A stretch of DNA of 64,000 nt from UBA7239 sp964509075. GTDB lineage: Bacteria; Pseudomonadota; Gammaproteobacteria; Pseudomonadales; UBA7239. Under the pieces are notes generated by a model. It did not search any database and had not been told where the DNA came from. It saw only the letters and a program-made list of their open reading frames with translations. A program made the translations under genes and the position numbers. Shown here in pieces: positions 6,692 to 15,721 of this stretch (positions are counted from its first letter, which is position 1; every line of letters begins with the position of its first letter). Location: contig CAZDWC010000002.1 in assembly GCA_964509075.1 (NCBI GenBank), positions 310,001 through 374,000 on the forward strand. The letters are read 5' to 3'.

Positions 6692-7273
6692 TCAAGCCTT
6701 TGGTGCAGTGGAAACAAAATGCGGATACTGGCGAATGCTGTCGAGAAAACCTTGCAGCTTCGGCAGCTCATCCAGCGTGAAACGATTGCGAAACAGCGCC
6801 CAGTCGATGAAACAGGCTATGCGCAATTCGGCATCGTTGTAGGGAGCGCATGCCGAGTATGTCAGCTTGTCCAGCTCAGCAAGGCCGGTTTGCAGCCGCG
6901 ATTGCTGGCGAGCCAGGTACGCGCTCTGCTGCGCACCGACACCGTCTTTTTCGAGATAAAACAGGTTGATGGCGGTATCCAGCAGCGTGTTGGCTGTGCA
7001 GTAGGCATTGAAGGCGGCTAGCGTGTTGTGTGCGTCGTTGAAAAACGTGCCGCCGCTGCATTCGCGCACATATTTCAGTATTGCGCTCGAATCGGTGAGC
7101 ATCCTGTTCTCGCCGTTTTCGGTATAGGTGAGGAACGGCACTTTCTGCGTCGGCGACAGCTGCGCGCTGCCGGCGGCATCGGTTTCCACAAAACGGAACG
7201 GGATGTTGTTTTCCAGCAGCACGATACGGATGTGGCGCACAAACGGTGAGGTATAGCTGCCGTAAAGCTCCAT
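6692..7273 (-). CDS. Glutathione S-transferase family protein
   Basis: A 193-residue GST. The N-terminal thioredoxin-fold half begins MELYGSYTSPFVRHIRIVL and contains the cis-proline segment KVPFLTY and the glutathione gamma-glutamyl-binding TDSSAILKYV. The C-terminal half is helical. The ATG at 7273 is preferred to an in-frame TTG at 7279. A Ser/Thr at the YTSPF position is the likely thiol-activating residue. It is the first gene of an apparent operon with the NAD(P)-binding protein. A palindrome with TAGTCAA-type half-sites lies directly upstream and is a candidate operator. Confidence 0.88.
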   Translation of the reverse strand: MELYGSYTSPFVRHIRIVLLENNIPFRFVETDAAGSAQLSPTQKVPFLTYTENGENRMLTDSSAILKYVRECSGGTFFNDAHNTLAAFNAYCTANTLLDTAINLFYLEKDGVGAQQSAYLARQQSRLQTGLAELDKLTYSACAPYNDAELRIACFIDWALFRNRFTLDELPKLQGFLDSIRQYPHFVSTAPKA

Positions 7274-7286
7274 AAGCAATATGCCC

Positions 7287-7304
7287 TAGTCAATTGATTG
7301 ACTC
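7287..7304. promoter_or_regulatory. Palindrome AGTCAA-TTGA-TTGACT upstream of the GST gene
   Basis: A perfect 6-bp inverted repeat (7288-7293 and 7298-7303) with a 4-bp spacer that itself reads TTGA, preceded by T at 7287. Its half-site (T)AGTCAA is the same as in the larger palindrome at 45305-45336 in front of the P450 gene, though the spacer there is 6 bp. It lies 15-30 bp before the GST start codon, where a bound repressor would block transcription. Confidence 0.4.
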
Positions 7305-7420
7305 GCAGCGTATGACAAATGGCTGAGCTCTGTAAACCCGGCTACAGGGAACATTTCCGGTTATCCTTGCCACACATACTGATAACAGCCGGGACACAGC
7401 AAATGTATGGAGAGATATTC

Positions 7421-8236
7421 ATGAGCAGCCGCAGCCATCTAGTCAGCGCGCTGCTTGTCGGCTTCATGATCTTTCATGCAATAAATGCCCATGCGGCCAG
7501 CCCATCAACAGCCATGGAAATCATGGAAAAGGCCAGCGATGTCGACTTGGGCGATAACGCAAGCAGCAAGGTATCCTTATCCGTCACCAGCCCAAAAGGC
7601 GATATGCGCACACACGAACTGGTATCTTTCCGCAAGAAGTTCGGCAACAACGAAAGGCGGAGCATCATGTTCTACACCTTTCCGCTAACGATGAAGAACG
7701 TCGGATATTTTTCGATTGATTTCAAGGACCCTGAGACAAATGACCAGCACTGGATGTATACGCCTACCATCCAGAAAATGCGTCGCATTGGCTCCAACCG
7801 TCTGGCAATCATGAATTCCGACTTCTCCTACGCAGACATGTCCGCCCACAATGCGCACGACTACCACTACACCTCACTGAAAGAAGATGTACTTGAAGGA
7901 AAAAAGATATGGATAATCGAGGGCATACCTATCGAAAGGAAAATCGAGGATGACGATGGGGAATATGCAAAATCTGTATTTTATGTACGTCAGGATAACT
8001 ACATCATCATCCGCAGCATCAATTTCCTGAAGAAGGGAAACAAGGTGAAACAGATGGATGTCACCAACCTTAATCTGATAGACGGCATCTGGGTACCCGA
8101 ACAGGTCACCATGGTTACCAGCAAAGACAGCCAGGAAATATCGCGAACGATCATGAAATCTTCCGATGTAAAGTTCAACCAGACATTCAACGAAAATTTT
8201 TTCACCCAGCGACAACTGACGCACGGATATGAGTGA
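7421..8236 (+). CDS. Periplasmic LolA-like outer membrane lipoprotein-sorting family protein
   Basis: A 271-residue exported protein. The ATG at 7421 has a GGAGA ribosome-binding site and opens a Sec signal peptide (SRSHLVSALLVGFMIFHA, likely cleaved after AHA at residue 25). The mature part (ASPSTAMEIMEKASDVD..., RRSIMFYTFPLTMKNVGYF, DDQHWMYTPTIQKMRRIG) matches the LolA-like family found next to MMPL exporters, where the phrase on protein or lipid handed over and 'W-Y-P-x-x-x-R-R-I' is typical. It overlaps the downstream exporter gene by 8 bp. It probably receives or carries a lipid or lipoprotein moved by the exporter (inference from the fold and this recurrent pairing). Confidence 0.85.
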   Translation: MSSRSHLVSALLVGFMIFHAINAHAASPSTAMEIMEKASDVDLGDNASSKVSLSVTSPKGDMRTHELVSFRKKFGNNERRSIMFYTFPLTMKNVGYFSIDFKDPETNDQHWMYTPTIQKMRRIGSNRLAIMNSDFSYADMSAHNAHDYHYTSLKEDVLEGKKIWIIEGIPIERKIEDDDGEYAKSVFYVRQDNYIIIRSINFLKKGNKVKQMDVTNLNLIDGIWVPEQVTMVTSKDSQEISRTIMKSSDVKFNQTFNENFFTQRQLTHGYE

Positions 8237-10547
8237 CACCCGAGCAATACGGCATTATTCCTCGGCAGTCACAAGGCATGCCGCAGCAGTCATTGCCTTC
8301 AACATTCTGATACTGCTGGCAAGCCTGTATTTTGTAATTGATGTACGCACAGGGCGTCCAACGGTGAAGCTCGACCCTTCGGTGGACAGCATTTTGCCTG
8401 CAGACAGCCCTGACAGGCAGTATTTCGACCATATAAAAACCATATTTGATGGTGGCAACTCAATCATCGTGGCACTTAAGGACACCACGGATATTTTCAC
8501 TCCAGGCAATCTGGTGGACATCAAATCCCTTACTGAAGAAATTGAAAAACTGGACAAGGTCAATCGAGTCATCAGTCTCTCCACCGCCCTGAATATTCGC
8601 AGCGATGGTGATGACTTGTTGATCGAACCGTTCTACAGCACACCGCCTGAAAGCGAAGAGGATATTGCCGACATCAAGACACGAGCACTGGCGGACCCCA
8701 TCTACGCCGGCAATCTCGTTTCGCAGGATGGCACAGTGACGGTACTTGTTATCCATTTGCTGGACATTGCCGAAGACGCACTACTGGATAGCAGAATTGA
8801 TGAGCGCATCGTGGCTGCCGTTGACAATTATTGGCCGGCGGACCGCTCCTGGATCACCGGCAATGCACATATCAAGGCAAAGATGAGCCATGCCATGTTG
8901 CAAGACGTTAAATCGGTGATACCACTGGCAATGCTGATCATGATGATAGTGTGTCTGCTCACCTACCACTCAGTGCGCGGCGTATGCATTCCCATGCTGG
9001 TGGTTGCCTTGTCTGTGATTATCACCATGGCCTTCATGTCCATTTTCTACAAGACACTGAACCAGGTGTCGATTGCCGTGCCTTCCGTTGTGATTGTTGT
9101 CGGTTACTCCTACGCCATTCACATTATCTCGGCCTACTACGATGCCCTGCGTTTGAAAACGGTTCCCGCAGGAGAAAATCCGACTCGCCACATGCTGCAG
9201 GAAGTATTGATGCCCGTGATCTATACCGGCATCACAACGGCAGCGGGATTTTTCTCTCTCGCCACCAGCTCGTTGGGGGCCATCCGTCAATTTGGCATAG
9301 GCACCGGATTCGGCGTCTGTGTGACGCTGGCTGTTTCACTGAGCCTGGCACCGGCACTCCTGCACGTATTACCACTGCCCCGGCGATTACCAGAGGTGTC
9401 TCCGGTAACAAAAATAGACAGAGCTCTTGAAAAACTGGCAGTTTTTGCTACTGCGCATGCCAGGATAATTTTTATAGTGAATCTGCTTATTGCCATCGCA
9501 TGTCTTGCGGCCATACCCAAAATCAATATTGGCACAGACCTCATCAATAGCTTCAAGGAAAGCAGCCAAATTCGTCAGGATTTTTATGCAGTCAACGCCA
9601 GCCTGCAAGGCGCAAATACGTTTGACATCATTCTGGAAGCGGATATACGAGAAGGCTTTCAGGATCCCGTCAATCTGCACGTGGTGGAAAATTTACAACA
9701 CTGGTTGCAACTGCAACCGGAGATCGGCGGCTCCACCTCCATCGTTGATTACATCAAAACCATTTATCAAGGCATGACTGGCGAATCAGACAAGTTCGCC
9801 ATCCCACAAGACACAGCAACCGTCAGTCAACTGGTGCAGATTGGCGGCAATCCTGAAATGGAAGATTATGCGAGCGCAGATTACAGCAAAGCCCGGATTG
9901 TCGTTCGCACAACCTCGGTGAATTCAAGCGACGTATCTGCCTTGATCTTGCGCACGCAGCAATACATGCAAAATAACATTCCGACTGCGATAACAGCACG
10001 CGTCACAGGCAATACACATTTGGTAGCACAGACGATGAATGACATTGCTACAGGACAGATCTGGAACCTTGCCACGGCCATCGTGCTTATTTTTTTCATC
10101 CTGGCCTACCTGTTTTCATCATTCCGCTATGGATTTCTGGCGATGCTGCCGAATCTCATACCTGTGCTGATCTACTTCGGCATACTCGGCTACACAGGTA
10201 TCTGCCTGAATGTAACCACGGCCTTGATCGCCTGCATCGTGATAGGTATAGCGGTTGACGATACCATCCATATCTTTACGCAATTCAACCGCATTACCCG
10301 CCAAACTGCCAACGTCAACACCGGTATTGTGCTGGCAATGAAAGCCGTCGGCCGACCTGTGACCTACTCGACCATCGCCCTCTGCGGCGGCTTCCTGTGC
10401 CTGATTTTCAGCGAAATGCGCACGCAGGTGGAATTCGGCATACTCGCGGCAGTCACCCTGTTGTTCGGCTGGCTATCAGACGTCACCCTGACCCCGGCGA
10501 TTGCCAGCAGAATGAAAATATCCAACTGCGGCACTCGCTGGCACTGA
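8229..10547 (+). CDS. RND superfamily (MMPL / HAE3-type) exporter
   Basis: A 772-residue inner-membrane exporter. It shows the duplicated RND plan: one TM helix (~18-38), a large periplasmic loop (~40-215), a bundle of five TM helices (~220-375), a sixth at ~400-420, a second loop, and a final bundle (~615-765). Motifs include IPSVVIVVGYSYAIHIISAYYD in the first half and IACIVIGIAVDDTIHIFTQFN in the second, where paired Asp residues carry the proton relay. HpnN/MMPL-like members move hopanoids, lipids or other hydrophobic compounds. It overlaps the LolA-like gene (ATGAGTGA), so the two form an operon. Confidence 0.9.
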   Translation: MSDTRAIRHYSSAVTRHAAAVIAFNILILLASLYFVIDVRTGRPTVKLDPSVDSILPADSPDRQYFDHIKTIFDGGNSIIVALKDTTDIFTPGNLVDIKSLTEEIEKLDKVNRVISLSTALNIRSDGDDLLIEPFYSTPPESEEDIADIKTRALADPIYAGNLVSQDGTVTVLVIHLLDIAEDALLDSRIDERIVAAVDNYWPADRSWITGNAHIKAKMSHAMLQDVKSVIPLAMLIMMIVCLLTYHSVRGVCIPMLVVALSVIITMAFMSIFYKTLNQVSIAVPSVVIVVGYSYAIHIISAYYDALRLKTVPAGENPTRHMLQEVLMPVIYTGITTAAGFFSLATSSLGAIRQFGIGTGFGVCVTLAVSLSLAPALLHVLPLPRRLPEVSPVTKIDRALEKLAVFATAHARIIFIVNLLIAIACLAAIPKINIGTDLINSFKESSQIRQDFYAVNASLQGANTFDIILEADIREGFQDPVNLHVVENLQHWLQLQPEIGGSTSIVDYIKTIYQGMTGESDKFAIPQDTATVSQLVQIGGNPEMEDYASADYSKARIVVRTTSVNSSDVSALILRTQQYMQNNIPTAITARVTGNTHLVAQTMNDIATGQIWNLATAIVLIFFILAYLFSSFRYGFLAMLPNLIPVLIYFGILGYTGICLNVTTALIACIVIGIAVDDTIHIFTQFNRITRQTANVNTGIVLAMKAVGRPVTYSTIALCGGFLCLIFSEMRTQVEFGILAAVTLLFGWLSDVTLTPAIASRMKISNCGTRWH

Positions 10548-10733
10548 CTCGCCCTCGCCTTTCATTTGTCAAAGATTCGGGGTTTATAGGCCTGCCTTTC
10601 TGCGAGACAATACGCAGTCTTGAGTTGTACAGACCGATCCAGTGCCACTCCCGATAAATAGCGCCCGATGTGTCGGCCAACAGACAGGCACCAGAACATT
10701 TAAGCCATTGCGAATCAAACAGATAGGTATTTT

Positions 10734-11327
10734 ATGGTCTTGATGATCGACAACTACGACTCCTTCACCTGGAACGTGGTGCAATACCTCGGCGAATTGA
10801 AGGCCGATGTGAAGGTGATCCGCAACGACGAGCTGACGGTGGACGAGATCATCGCGCTGGCCCCCGAGCGCATCGTCATTTCTCCCGGCCCCTGCACGCC
10901 CACCGAGGCGGGCGTGTCGCTGGAAGTCATCGAACGCCTGGCCGGCAAACTGCCCATCCTCGGCGTGTGCCTAGGCCACCAGAGTATTGGTCAGGCCATG
11001 GGCGGCAAGGTGGTGCGGGCGCGTCAGGTGATGCACGGCAAGATCTCTCCCATTCACCATAGCGGCAAAGGCGTATTCGCCGGCCTGCCATCGCCGTTCA
11101 ACGCCACGCGCTACCACTCGCTGGTGATCGAGAAAGACAGCTTGCCGGATTGCCTGGAAATCACGGCATGGACACAGCACGAGGATGGCAGCGTCGATGA
11201 AATCATGGGCGTGCGCCACAAGCAGTTTGTGCTCGAAGGCGTGCAATTCCACCCGGAATCCATCCTCAGTGAACACGGCCATGCACTGCTGAATAATTTT
11301 CTGCAAATGAAACAAAATATTTTTTGA
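10734..11327 (+). CDS. trpG: Anthranilate synthase component II (glutamine amidotransferase)
   Basis: A 197-residue class I glutamine amidotransferase. It starts MVLMIDNYDSFTWNVVQYL, has the oxyanion segment ISPGPCTPTEAG, the nucleophile elbow GVCLGHQSIGQAMGG with the catalytic Cys, and HPESILSEHG with the catalytic His-x-Glu. It supplies ammonia to TrpE for anthranilate formation in tryptophan synthesis, and such proteins often also serve PabB in folate synthesis. It heads a trpG-trpD-trpC operon; trpE is not adjacent, the arrangement known from pseudomonads. Confidence 0.97.
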   Translation: MVLMIDNYDSFTWNVVQYLGELKADVKVIRNDELTVDEIIALAPERIVISPGPCTPTEAGVSLEVIERLAGKLPILGVCLGHQSIGQAMGGKVVRARQVMHGKISPIHHSGKGVFAGLPSPFNATRYHSLVIEKDSLPDCLEITAWTQHEDGSVDEIMGVRHKQFVLEGVQFHPESILSEHGHALLNNFLQMKQNIF

Positions 11328-11336
11328 GACGCTGCA

Positions 11337-12368
11337 ATGATTGTTCAACAGGTACTGCAACAACTGGTTGAACGCCGCGATCTGTCGCGCGAGACCATGC
11401 ACGCCGCTATGATGGCGGTGATGACGGGCGAAGCGACGCCGGCACAGATCGGCGCGTTTCTGATTGCCTTGCGCATGAAAGGCGAAACAGTGGACGAGAT
11501 CACCGCAGCGGCACAGGTGATGCGTGCGCTGTCCAGCAAGGTGGCACTGAACGTCAATCGCAAACATCTGGTGGATACCTGCGGCACCGGCGGCAGTGGC
11601 ATTCCCTTGTTCAACGTATCCACCGCCGGTGCGTTTGTGGTGGCTTGCGCCGGTGGCGTTGTCGCCAAACACGGCAACCGCTCGGTGACTTCGAAATCAG
11701 GCAGCGCGGATTTGCTGGAAGCCGCTGGCGTCAATCTCGATCTTGCACCGGAACAGGTGGCGCGCTGCATTGAATCACTCGGCGTCGGATTCATGTTTGC
11801 GGTGAAACATCACAGCGCGATGAAACATGCGATAGGCCCGCGCCGCGAGATCGGCGTACGCACCATTTTCAATGTGCTGGGGCCGCTCACCAATCCCGCA
11901 GATGCACCCAACCAGGTGATGGGCGTTTTTGACAAATCCCTGGTGCGGCCGATTGCCGAAGTGCTGAAAAATCTCGGCAGTGAACATGTGCTGGTGGTGC
12001 ATTCTGCCGACGGGCTCGATGAAATCAGTTTGTGCGCACCGACGTATATTGCCGAATTGCACCACGGCGAGATTCGCGAATATACCCTCACACCGGAAGA
12101 CGTGGGCATTGCTGCGCGCCCGATAGATGATTTGTATGTCGGCGATGCCGTGCAGAGCCTCGCCTGCGTGAAACGCGCACTCACCGACAACCATTCAGCC
12201 GCTGCCGACATCGTGGCACTCAACGCCGGCGCTGCCATCTACACCGCCAACTTGTGCAGCACGCTCAAACAGGGCGTGGACATGGCGCGCGATGTGCTCG
12301 GCACCGGCATCGCCTGGGAAAAGCTGCAGGAATTTGCCGCGTTTACGCAATTGCTGGAATCCAAATGA
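11337..12368 (+). CDS. trpD: Anthranilate phosphoribosyltransferase
   Basis: A 343-residue enzyme that transfers the phosphoribosyl group of PRPP to anthranilate. The PRPP loop is DTCGTGGSGIPLFNVSTA, followed by VAKHGNRSVTSKSGSADLLEA and the substrate-binding GPRREIGVRTIFNVLGPLTNPA. Length and motifs are standard. It starts 9 bp after trpG and its stop overlaps the trpC start by 4 bp (ATGA), so translation is coupled. Confidence 0.98.
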   Translation: MIVQQVLQQLVERRDLSRETMHAAMMAVMTGEATPAQIGAFLIALRMKGETVDEITAAAQVMRALSSKVALNVNRKHLVDTCGTGGSGIPLFNVSTAGAFVVACAGGVVAKHGNRSVTSKSGSADLLEAAGVNLDLAPEQVARCIESLGVGFMFAVKHHSAMKHAIGPRREIGVRTIFNVLGPLTNPADAPNQVMGVFDKSLVRPIAEVLKNLGSEHVLVVHSADGLDEISLCAPTYIAELHHGEIREYTLTPEDVGIAARPIDDLYVGDAVQSLACVKRALTDNHSAAADIVALNAGAAIYTANLCSTLKQGVDMARDVLGTGIAWEKLQEFAAFTQLLESK

Positions 12369-13159
12369 ATACACCGACCATCCTGAAAAAAATCATTGCC
12401 CGCAAACACGAAGAAGTGCGCGAGCGCCTGCAGAAAGTCTCGCTGGCGGAACAGATCGCGCGCGCAAAAGCACAGGCACCTGCGCGCGGCTTTGTCGCGG
12501 CTATCGAACGCAAGCTGAAAGCGGGCGAGGCAGCAGTGATCGCCGAAATCAAGAAAGCCTCGCCGAGCAAAGGTGTGATCCGCGAAAAATTCTATCCGGA
12601 AGAAATCGCGCGTTCTTATGAAAAAGGCGGCGCCGCCTGTTTGTCGGTATTGACCGATGTCGATTTTTTCCAGGGCTGCGATGAATACCTGCAACAAGCC
12701 CGCAATGCCTGCAAACTGCCGGTGTTGCGCAAGGATTTTACGGTAGACGCGTACCAGATATGGGAAGCGCGGGCGCTGGGCGCCGACTGCATTCTGCTGA
12801 TTGCCGCTGCAATGGAGGAATCACAACTGCGTGAACTGAATGCATGCGCCATCGAAGCTGGCCTCGACGTGCTCATTGAAGTGCACAATGCCGATGAGTT
12901 GTATCAAGCCTTGCGTCTGGACAACAAACTGGTCGGCATCAACAACCGCGACCTGCACAGCTTCAACACCACACTCAACACCACCTACGAGTTGCTGCCA
13001 GTGATCCCCGATGACCGCATCGTGGTCACCGAGAGCGGCATACACAGCATTGACGACGTCAAAGCCATGCGCGGCCATGGCGTGAATGCCTTTCTGGTGG
13101 GCGAGGCTTTCATGCGTGCGGAGGATCCGGGCCTGCAGTTACTGGAAATGTTCAACTGA
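12365..13159 (+). CDS. trpC: Indole-3-glycerol phosphate synthase
   Basis: A 264-residue monofunctional TIM-barrel IGP synthase. Conserved blocks are VIAEIKKASPSKGVIRE (the catalytic Lys/Ser region), CLSVLTDVDFFQG, LRKDFTVDAYQIWEARA, LIEVHN and VGINNRDLHSFN, ending with VTESGIHSIDD and FLVGEAFMRAEDP. It closes the indole ring in tryptophan synthesis. The ATG at 12365 overlaps the trpD stop and follows the usual TrpC start phrase MNTPTILKKIIARKHEEV. It is the last gene of the trpGDC operon; a weak ATCCC/GGGAT hairpin follows. Confidence 0.97.
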   Translation: MNTPTILKKIIARKHEEVRERLQKVSLAEQIARAKAQAPARGFVAAIERKLKAGEAAVIAEIKKASPSKGVIREKFYPEEIARSYEKGGAACLSVLTDVDFFQGCDEYLQQARNACKLPVLRKDFTVDAYQIWEARALGADCILLIAAAMEESQLRELNACAIEAGLDVLIEVHNADELYQALRLDNKLVGINNRDLHSFNTTLNTTYELLPVIPDDRIVVTESGIHSIDDVKAMRGHGVNAFLVGEAFMRAEDPGLQLLEMFN

Positions 13160-13238
13160 GCGATCCCACTATCTGCGGGATTTGTGCGGTGGTTCACGGC
13201 TGCATGTGCATGGGGTGATGGTATGCTTGCCGGGATCA

Positions 13239-13299
13239 ATGTCTGTAACAAACCAATGCCTGTAACAAACCGGTACATTTAACAAACTGATGTCTGTAG
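13239..13299 (+). repeat. 17-bp tandem repeat running into a start codon
   Basis: Units begin at 13239, 13256, 13273 and 13290. The first two are ATGTCTGTAACAAACCA and ATGCCTGTAACAAACCG, the third is decayed (about 12 of 17 matching the second), and the fourth is ATGTCTGTAG, which is the start of the DUF1631 gene. The first two units each create an 8-codon mini-frame ending in TAA. No other purpose was recognised. Confidence 0.7.
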
Positions 13300-15260
13300 A
13301 AGCCCTGCTCGAACAAGCACTGCGCGATGGCCGTTTCTCGCCTTTCGCCGGTGACAGCGATGCACAGGACCGCAACGCCCTCTTTTCCCGTCTGCGCGAG
13401 TTGCAGGCGCGCGAACTGCCGACCTGGGAACCGCTGGAAGACCTGGTACAGGAAGCCGGCGCACTGAAAATCAGCCGGCGCGATGCCAACACCCTCTATT
13501 TCTGCGACCAGCTGTTCGAACACTGTCAGGCCCAGACAGATCTTGAGCAGGAACTGTTGCCTGCCTTCCTGCAGCTGCGCCCGCTGCTGGCCGCCGTGAT
13601 GCTGCGCGACCCGGCCGCCCTGCAATCTTTCCAGCACCCGCTCTACCAACTGCTGGACCAACTGTGGGACGCCAGCCGCTACTGGAGCCCGGAACTCGGT
13701 CGTCAGGGCGAAAAATACCGTGCCCGTCTCGACGAAACCCTGCAGCAACTGCGCAGCGCCGACGCGGCCACTGCTCCCTTCCAGGCCTGGCTCGATGAAC
13801 TGTCCAGCCAAGTGGCCAAGGATTTCCAGCGCGCGGAGTTGCTGGCCACCCGCATCTGTCAGGCCGAACGCGGCGCACTGGCCAGCCAGCATGCGGAGAG
13901 CATCGTCAAGCGCCACATCAATCCCCTGCTGACCCAGCAACCCATCCCCGAAATCGTCGAGGAACTGTTCAAAGGCCCGTTCCGCCACTCGCTGCAACTG
14001 CTGTTCCTCAATCAGGGCGCCGACAGCGATGCCTGGATCGAGGCCATGCAAACGGCCGAGTTGCTGCTGGAATCGATCAAACAGCCGGAAAACGAGCAGG
14101 AAAAACAGCGTATCTACCAGCTGATTTCGAAAATTCCCGTACTGCTGGCAAAAACACTGGTCGGTATTGGCGACCCGGCCGAACTGGAAAACTGGCAGCG
14201 CGCCATCGAAAGTCTGCACATGCAGATGCTGCTGGACGGCAAGCTGGAACTGCGCGATGCCGAACCACTGTCGATACTGGACGATGAAAACGGCGTCACC
14301 ACCAATATCAGTGCCGCACTGCTGGAACAGGTGGCACAAATTCCCGAAGGCCAATGGCTGATCTACCGCAAGGACAGCGGCGAGAACCTGCGTTGCCGAC
14401 TGGCCATGAAGATGGAAGATGCCGGTCAGCTGCTGTTCGTCAATGTGCTCGGTGCCAAATGCCTGCAGAAAAGCCTGGAGGAATTCGCCTACCTGCTGGC
14501 CGCACGGCATGTGATGTTGCTGAACGCCGACAACAATTTCTCGCAGATTCTGCGCGACACGGTCTCGCTGTTCCTGCAATTGCACCAGCGCCAGACCTTG
14601 CTGCAGGCCGACGCCTCGGAGCGCCAGCGTCAGGAAAACGAACGCCGTCGACAGGCACAGGAAAAAGCGCGCCAGGAAGCCGAGCGCATTGCCCAGGAAC
14701 GTCTCGCCGCCCAGGCACGCGCCGAAGAAGAGGCGCGACGCCTCGCCGAAGAACAGGCGAAGCGCGCGAAGGAGCAGGCCAAACTGGCGGAGGAAGCCGC
14801 AAGAAAAGCTGCCGATGAAGCACGCCGCGCAGCCGATGAAGCGCGCAGAGCAGCTGAAGAAGCCTCCAAACACGCCGCTGCGGAAACCGCCAAACAGGCA
14901 GCGGCAGATGCGGCGCGCAAACAGGCAGACATCGAGCGCGAACGCGAACGCTTGTTGTTGGAAGAAAAGCAGGCACGCATCACCGAATGGGAAGAAACCT
15001 TGCAGTCGGTACGCACGCTGGGCGTGGGCGCCTGGGTGGAGATGGAAATCCAGGGCACAGTGCAGAAATGCAAACTCGCAGCAGTTATCAATGCATCTGA
15101 TAAACTGATCTTCGTCGGACGCGACGGCCGCAAACTGGCCGAGCCGCGCCGCGATGAACTGATCAAGCTGATGCTCGACGGCAAGGCCGCCATCATCGAG
15201 CGCGGCGACCAGTTTGAAAGTTCACTGGCAAAAGTGATACAAACACTGCGAAAGGATTGA
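13290..15260 (+). CDS. DUF1631 family protein with duplicated C-terminal domain
   Basis: A 656-residue cytoplasmic protein. The N-terminal ~430 residues match the DUF1631 helical region (for example QHPLYQLLDQLWDASRYW). A Glu/Arg/Ala-rich coiled coil spans ~445-560. The end (GAWVEMEIQGTVQKCKLAAV...LIFVGRDGRKLAEPRRDELIKLMLDGKAAIIE) is the DUF1631 terminal small beta domain. A second, similar unit lies before the coil at ~350-425 (GQWLIYRKDSGENLRCRLAMKM...LLFVNVLGAKCLQKSLEEFAYLL). Family function is uncharacterised; the PilZ gene 37 bp downstream suggests a link to c-di-GMP or surface behaviour (inference). No Shine-Dalgarno is evident because the start sits in a tandem repeat. Confidence 0.82.
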   Translation: MSVEALLEQALRDGRFSPFAGDSDAQDRNALFSRLRELQARELPTWEPLEDLVQEAGALKISRRDANTLYFCDQLFEHCQAQTDLEQELLPAFLQLRPLLAAVMLRDPAALQSFQHPLYQLLDQLWDASRYWSPELGRQGEKYRARLDETLQQLRSADAATAPFQAWLDELSSQVAKDFQRAELLATRICQAERGALASQHAESIVKRHINPLLTQQPIPEIVEELFKGPFRHSLQLLFLNQGADSDAWIEAMQTAELLLESIKQPENEQEKQRIYQLISKIPVLLAKTLVGIGDPAELENWQRAIESLHMQMLLDGKLELRDAEPLSILDDENGVTTNISAALLEQVAQIPEGQWLIYRKDSGENLRCRLAMKMEDAGQLLFVNVLGAKCLQKSLEEFAYLLAARHVMLLNADNNFSQILRDTVSLFLQLHQRQTLLQADASERQRQENERRRQAQEKARQEAERIAQERLAAQARAEEEARRLAEEQAKRAKEQAKLAEEAARKAADEARRAADEARRAAEEASKHAAAETAKQAAADAARKQADIERERERLLLEEKQARITEWEETLQSVRTLGVGAWVEMEIQGTVQKCKLAAVINASDKLIFVGRDGRKLAEPRRDELIKLMLDGKAAIIERGDQFESSLAKVIQTLRKD

Positions 15261-15297
15261 CGAACAGCAATCCTGCCCCTTCTTCGGGACACGTGAC

Positions 15298-15687
15298 ATG
15301 CGGGACATGACAGCGGAAGACAAACGCGGCGAGCCTCGCATCCACAGCGAAGTGGCGGTGTTTGTCGAAACTTTTTCCGCACCGTCCGGCGAATCCCGTC
15401 ATCACAATATCGTGATTTCCAAAACACTGGACATGTCGGCCAATGGTCTGCAGGTGGTGATGGATTGCCCGATCAATCTCGGCAGCATCCTGCAGTTGTG
15501 TGTTGAATTTACTGAAGAACACGAGCGTTACAATCTGGTCGGCGAAGTGCGCTGGGTGTCAAAGACGCGCTTTGAAAAACATTTTCTGGTCGGCTTCATG
15601 CTGTTGGATTCCGACCACTGCCATATCGAGAAATGGAAGCACAAGATGTCAGCGCTAGTGATGAATCCCCAACTCAAGCTGCATTGA
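15298..15687 (+). CDS. PilZ domain protein (c-di-GMP binding)
   Basis: A 129-residue single-domain PilZ protein. The c-di-GMP-binding signature is present: RGEPR (RxxxR) at residues ~10-14 and DMSANG (D/NxSxxG) at ~45-50, followed by beta strands LQLCVEF, YNLVGEVRWVSK and FLVGFMLL. It would bind c-di-GMP and act on motility, polysaccharide or transcription partners. It follows the DUF1631 gene by 37 bp on the same strand and is probably co-transcribed. An alternative in-frame ATG lies at 15307. Confidence 0.9.
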   Translation: MRDMTAEDKRGEPRIHSEVAVFVETFSAPSGESRHHNIVISKTLDMSANGLQVVMDCPINLGSILQLCVEFTEEHERYNLVGEVRWVSKTRFEKHFLVGFMLLDSDHCHIEKWKHKMSALVMNPQLKLH

Positions 15688-15721
15688 GAATGTTTGCGGT
15701 TGGCGGTGCCTGTGGGCGCGA

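Noticed and set aside
13236..14873. 545-codon open frame on the minus strand
   Set aside because: It lies wholly opposite the DUF1631 gene, is rich in Gln/Leu from codon mirroring and shows no recognisable motif; the plus-strand gene has clear family features.
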